From NCBI GenBank assembly GCA_020201485.1, contig JAIVGT010000074.1, forward strand, positions 1 to 5,241: a stretch of 5,241 bases of DNA, written 5' to 3'. The notes beneath the pieces are model-generated. The model saw only the letters and a list, made by a program, of their open reading frames with translations. It was not told the origin of the DNA and made no database searches. This DNA comes from Halobacteriales archaeon (lineage in GTDB: Archaea > Thermoplasmatota > SW-10-69-26 > JACQPN01 > JAIVGT01). Shown one piece after another: positions 4,316-5,241 of the stretch (positions are counted from its first letter, which is position 1; each line of letters begins with the position of its first letter). The position numbers were made by a program, and so were the translations under genes.

Positions 4316-5241
4316 TCACACCGTCGGCCCGCCCGTCTGCACGTAGAGCGTGAGGGGCGCGTCGCCGGGCAGGTCCAGGCATCCGTGGGGCGCGCTGAAC
4401 ACCGCGACGTACGCCCGCCCGTCCGGCCCGAGCGCGGAGCCGCTGTAGTCGCCGCACGGCCCGGCCACGTCCGCGGCGAGGACCATGGCGTCGCGCAGGC
4501 GCGGGGCCGCGGCCAAGTCCACGTGCGCGACGTGGAAGTCCCCGGCGAGGCACGCGTCCTCGGTCGTGACCCAGCTCAGGAGCGCGCCCTGGCCCGGACC
4601 GGCGCTGAGCCAGAGGTAGCCGACATCGCCCCCGGCGTCGAAGGTGCTGACGCGCCACGTGCGCAGGTCGTCGCTCGCCGCGACCGCGATGTGCCGCGCG
4701 TCGGTGGCAGCGGCCACGACGAGCGTGCCCTGCCGCGTGAAGCCGGCGAAGCCGTAGTTCGTCCCGCACGCCAGGTTGGTGGGCACGGTGCCGAGGACGG
4801 TCGCGGTGCGGAGCGCCATCGGGTCCTGCCCGAGGAGGACGGTCAAGGGCCCTTCGCGCGTGTCCGCGAGGAGGAAGGCCAGGCGCTGCGAGGCGACGAG
4901 GGGCACGGCGAACATGCCATCGGCCTCGCGCACCGCCGGCGGGCCGGGAATCCAGCCGCGCCCGGCGCACATGTTCCAGGCACGGGCCTGCGTCGCCGGG
5001 TCGTACAGCCCGACCTGCGCCACGCCGTTGCCGTTGTTCACGAGCACGAGCTTGCCGTGCCCGTACGCGACCCAGGGGCGGTCGTCGAGGACCCCCGGCG
5101 GGTCGAGGGCGCAGCCCATCATGCCCGGGCCCGCATCCCAGGCCTGCGCGTCGCTCGCGCACATCTCCGCCCCGTCGCCGCACCAGGTGTAGAGCGTCTC
5201 CCAACCCGGGCCGTTGTCCAGCATCCAGGCGTGGCCGGCGC
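4316..5241 (-). CDS. Secreted beta-propeller / sialidase-like protein, 5' end missing
   Basis: The frame is open to the right edge, so about 307 C-terminal residues are seen; the ATG at 5224 is probably internal. The sequence is a series of short strands and Gly/Asp turns typical of propeller blades, e.g. RPWVAYGHGKLVLVNN, GTLVVAAATDARHIAVA and CGDYSGSALGPDGRAYVAVF. ASDDLRTW resembles a degenerate Asp-box (S-x-D-x-G-x-x-W), and the GDYSG...PDGRAYVA blade resembles sialidase-like proteins of archaea. Eight cysteines in the visible part suggest disulfides and therefore an extracytoplasmic location; the signal peptide would be outside the window. There is no C-terminal membrane anchor or sorting signal, as the protein ends in QTGGPTV. 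Catalytic sialidase arginines cannot be identified, so enzymatic activity should not be assumed. The stop lies 67 nt before the proposed start of the dodecin gene on the same strand. Confidence 0.7.
   Translation of the reverse strand, partial: AGHAWMLDNGPGWETLYTWCGDGAEMCASDAQAWDAGPGMMGCALDPPGVLDDRPWVAYGHGKLVLVNNGNGVAQVGLYDPATQARAWNMCAGRGWIPGPPAVREADGMFAVPLVASQRLAFLLADTREGPLTVLLGQDPMALRTATVLGTVPTNLACGTNYGFAGFTRQGTLVVAAATDARHIAVAASDDLRTWRVSTFDAGGDVGYLWLSAGPGQGALLSWVTTEDACLAGDFHVAHVDLAAAPRLRDAMVLAADVAGPCGDYSGSALGPDGRAYVAVFSAPHGCLDLPGDAPLTLYVQTGGPTV

Noticed and set aside
4281..5204. Minus-strand frame overlapping the propeller gene
   Set aside because: Its Arg/Gly-rich product has no blade pattern; the frame ending at 4316 gives propeller-like strands and spaced cysteines.
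4316..5241. Assigning a true exo-alpha-sialidase
   Set aside because: Only one degenerate Asp-box and general blade patterns are visible, and no catalytic residues can be identified, so only a propeller fold is claimed.
1..5241. Mobile element, prophage or CRISPR array
   Set aside because: No transposase or integrase motifs, no terminal inverted repeats with target duplications, and no regularly spaced repeats. The intact tRNA has no repeated 3' end in the window to suggest integration, and the phage-like name of the metallopeptidase family alone is not evidence of a phage.

Overview
The window is very GC-rich and gene-dense and most likely comes from an archaeon. The evidence is a polyprenyl diphosphate synthase with a GNRRFA-type first motif, a stand-alone PRC-barrel protein, a small HELMH metallopeptidase of a type common in archaea, a tRNA-Gly without an encoded CCA, and several starts that have no Shine-Dalgarno sequence but carry a TATA-like element about 27-28 nt upstream (leaderless transcription). 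The proteins lack the strong acidity of haloarchaea. A high-GC Thermoplasmatota-like lineage is my best guess, but it is only an inference.

Layout. (1) Positions 1-78, minus strand: the N-terminus of a winged-HTH regulator running off the left edge, divergent from (2) a plus-strand pair, a DHH/DHHA1 phosphoesterase (177-1100) joined by an ATGA overlap to a small zinc-metallopeptidase (1097-1537). The shared promoter region holds a perfect 14-bp palindrome that could be an operator. (3) Positions 1538-1809: non-coding, visibly less GC-rich in its middle part, with inverted repeats that could form a pseudoknot, a TATA-like element and a GC-rich hairpin just before (4) a PRC-barrel protein gene (1810-2094, plus). 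(5) uppS (2100-2879, minus), convergent with the PRC gene. (6) tRNA-Gly(CCC), 2973-3044, plus, divergent from uppS. (7) A minus-strand run read right to left: a secreted beta-propeller/sialidase-like protein (5' end missing), a dodecin-family protein, and a membrane-anchored protein with a YheO-like PAS domain.

How they may work together. UppS makes the long-chain polyprenyl carrier for surface glycosylation. The DHH protein probably acts in nucleic-acid or small-nucleotide hydrolysis. The PRC-barrel protein is probably an RNA- or cell-envelope-associated adaptor. The two points most worth a second look are the PAS protein, where a YheO-type ligand-sensing domain has a membrane anchor and no HTH, and the neighbouring dodecin, whose two flavin-contacting residues (Trp and Gln) appear replaced by Gly and Lys. 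I found no mobile element, CRISPR array or phage block.
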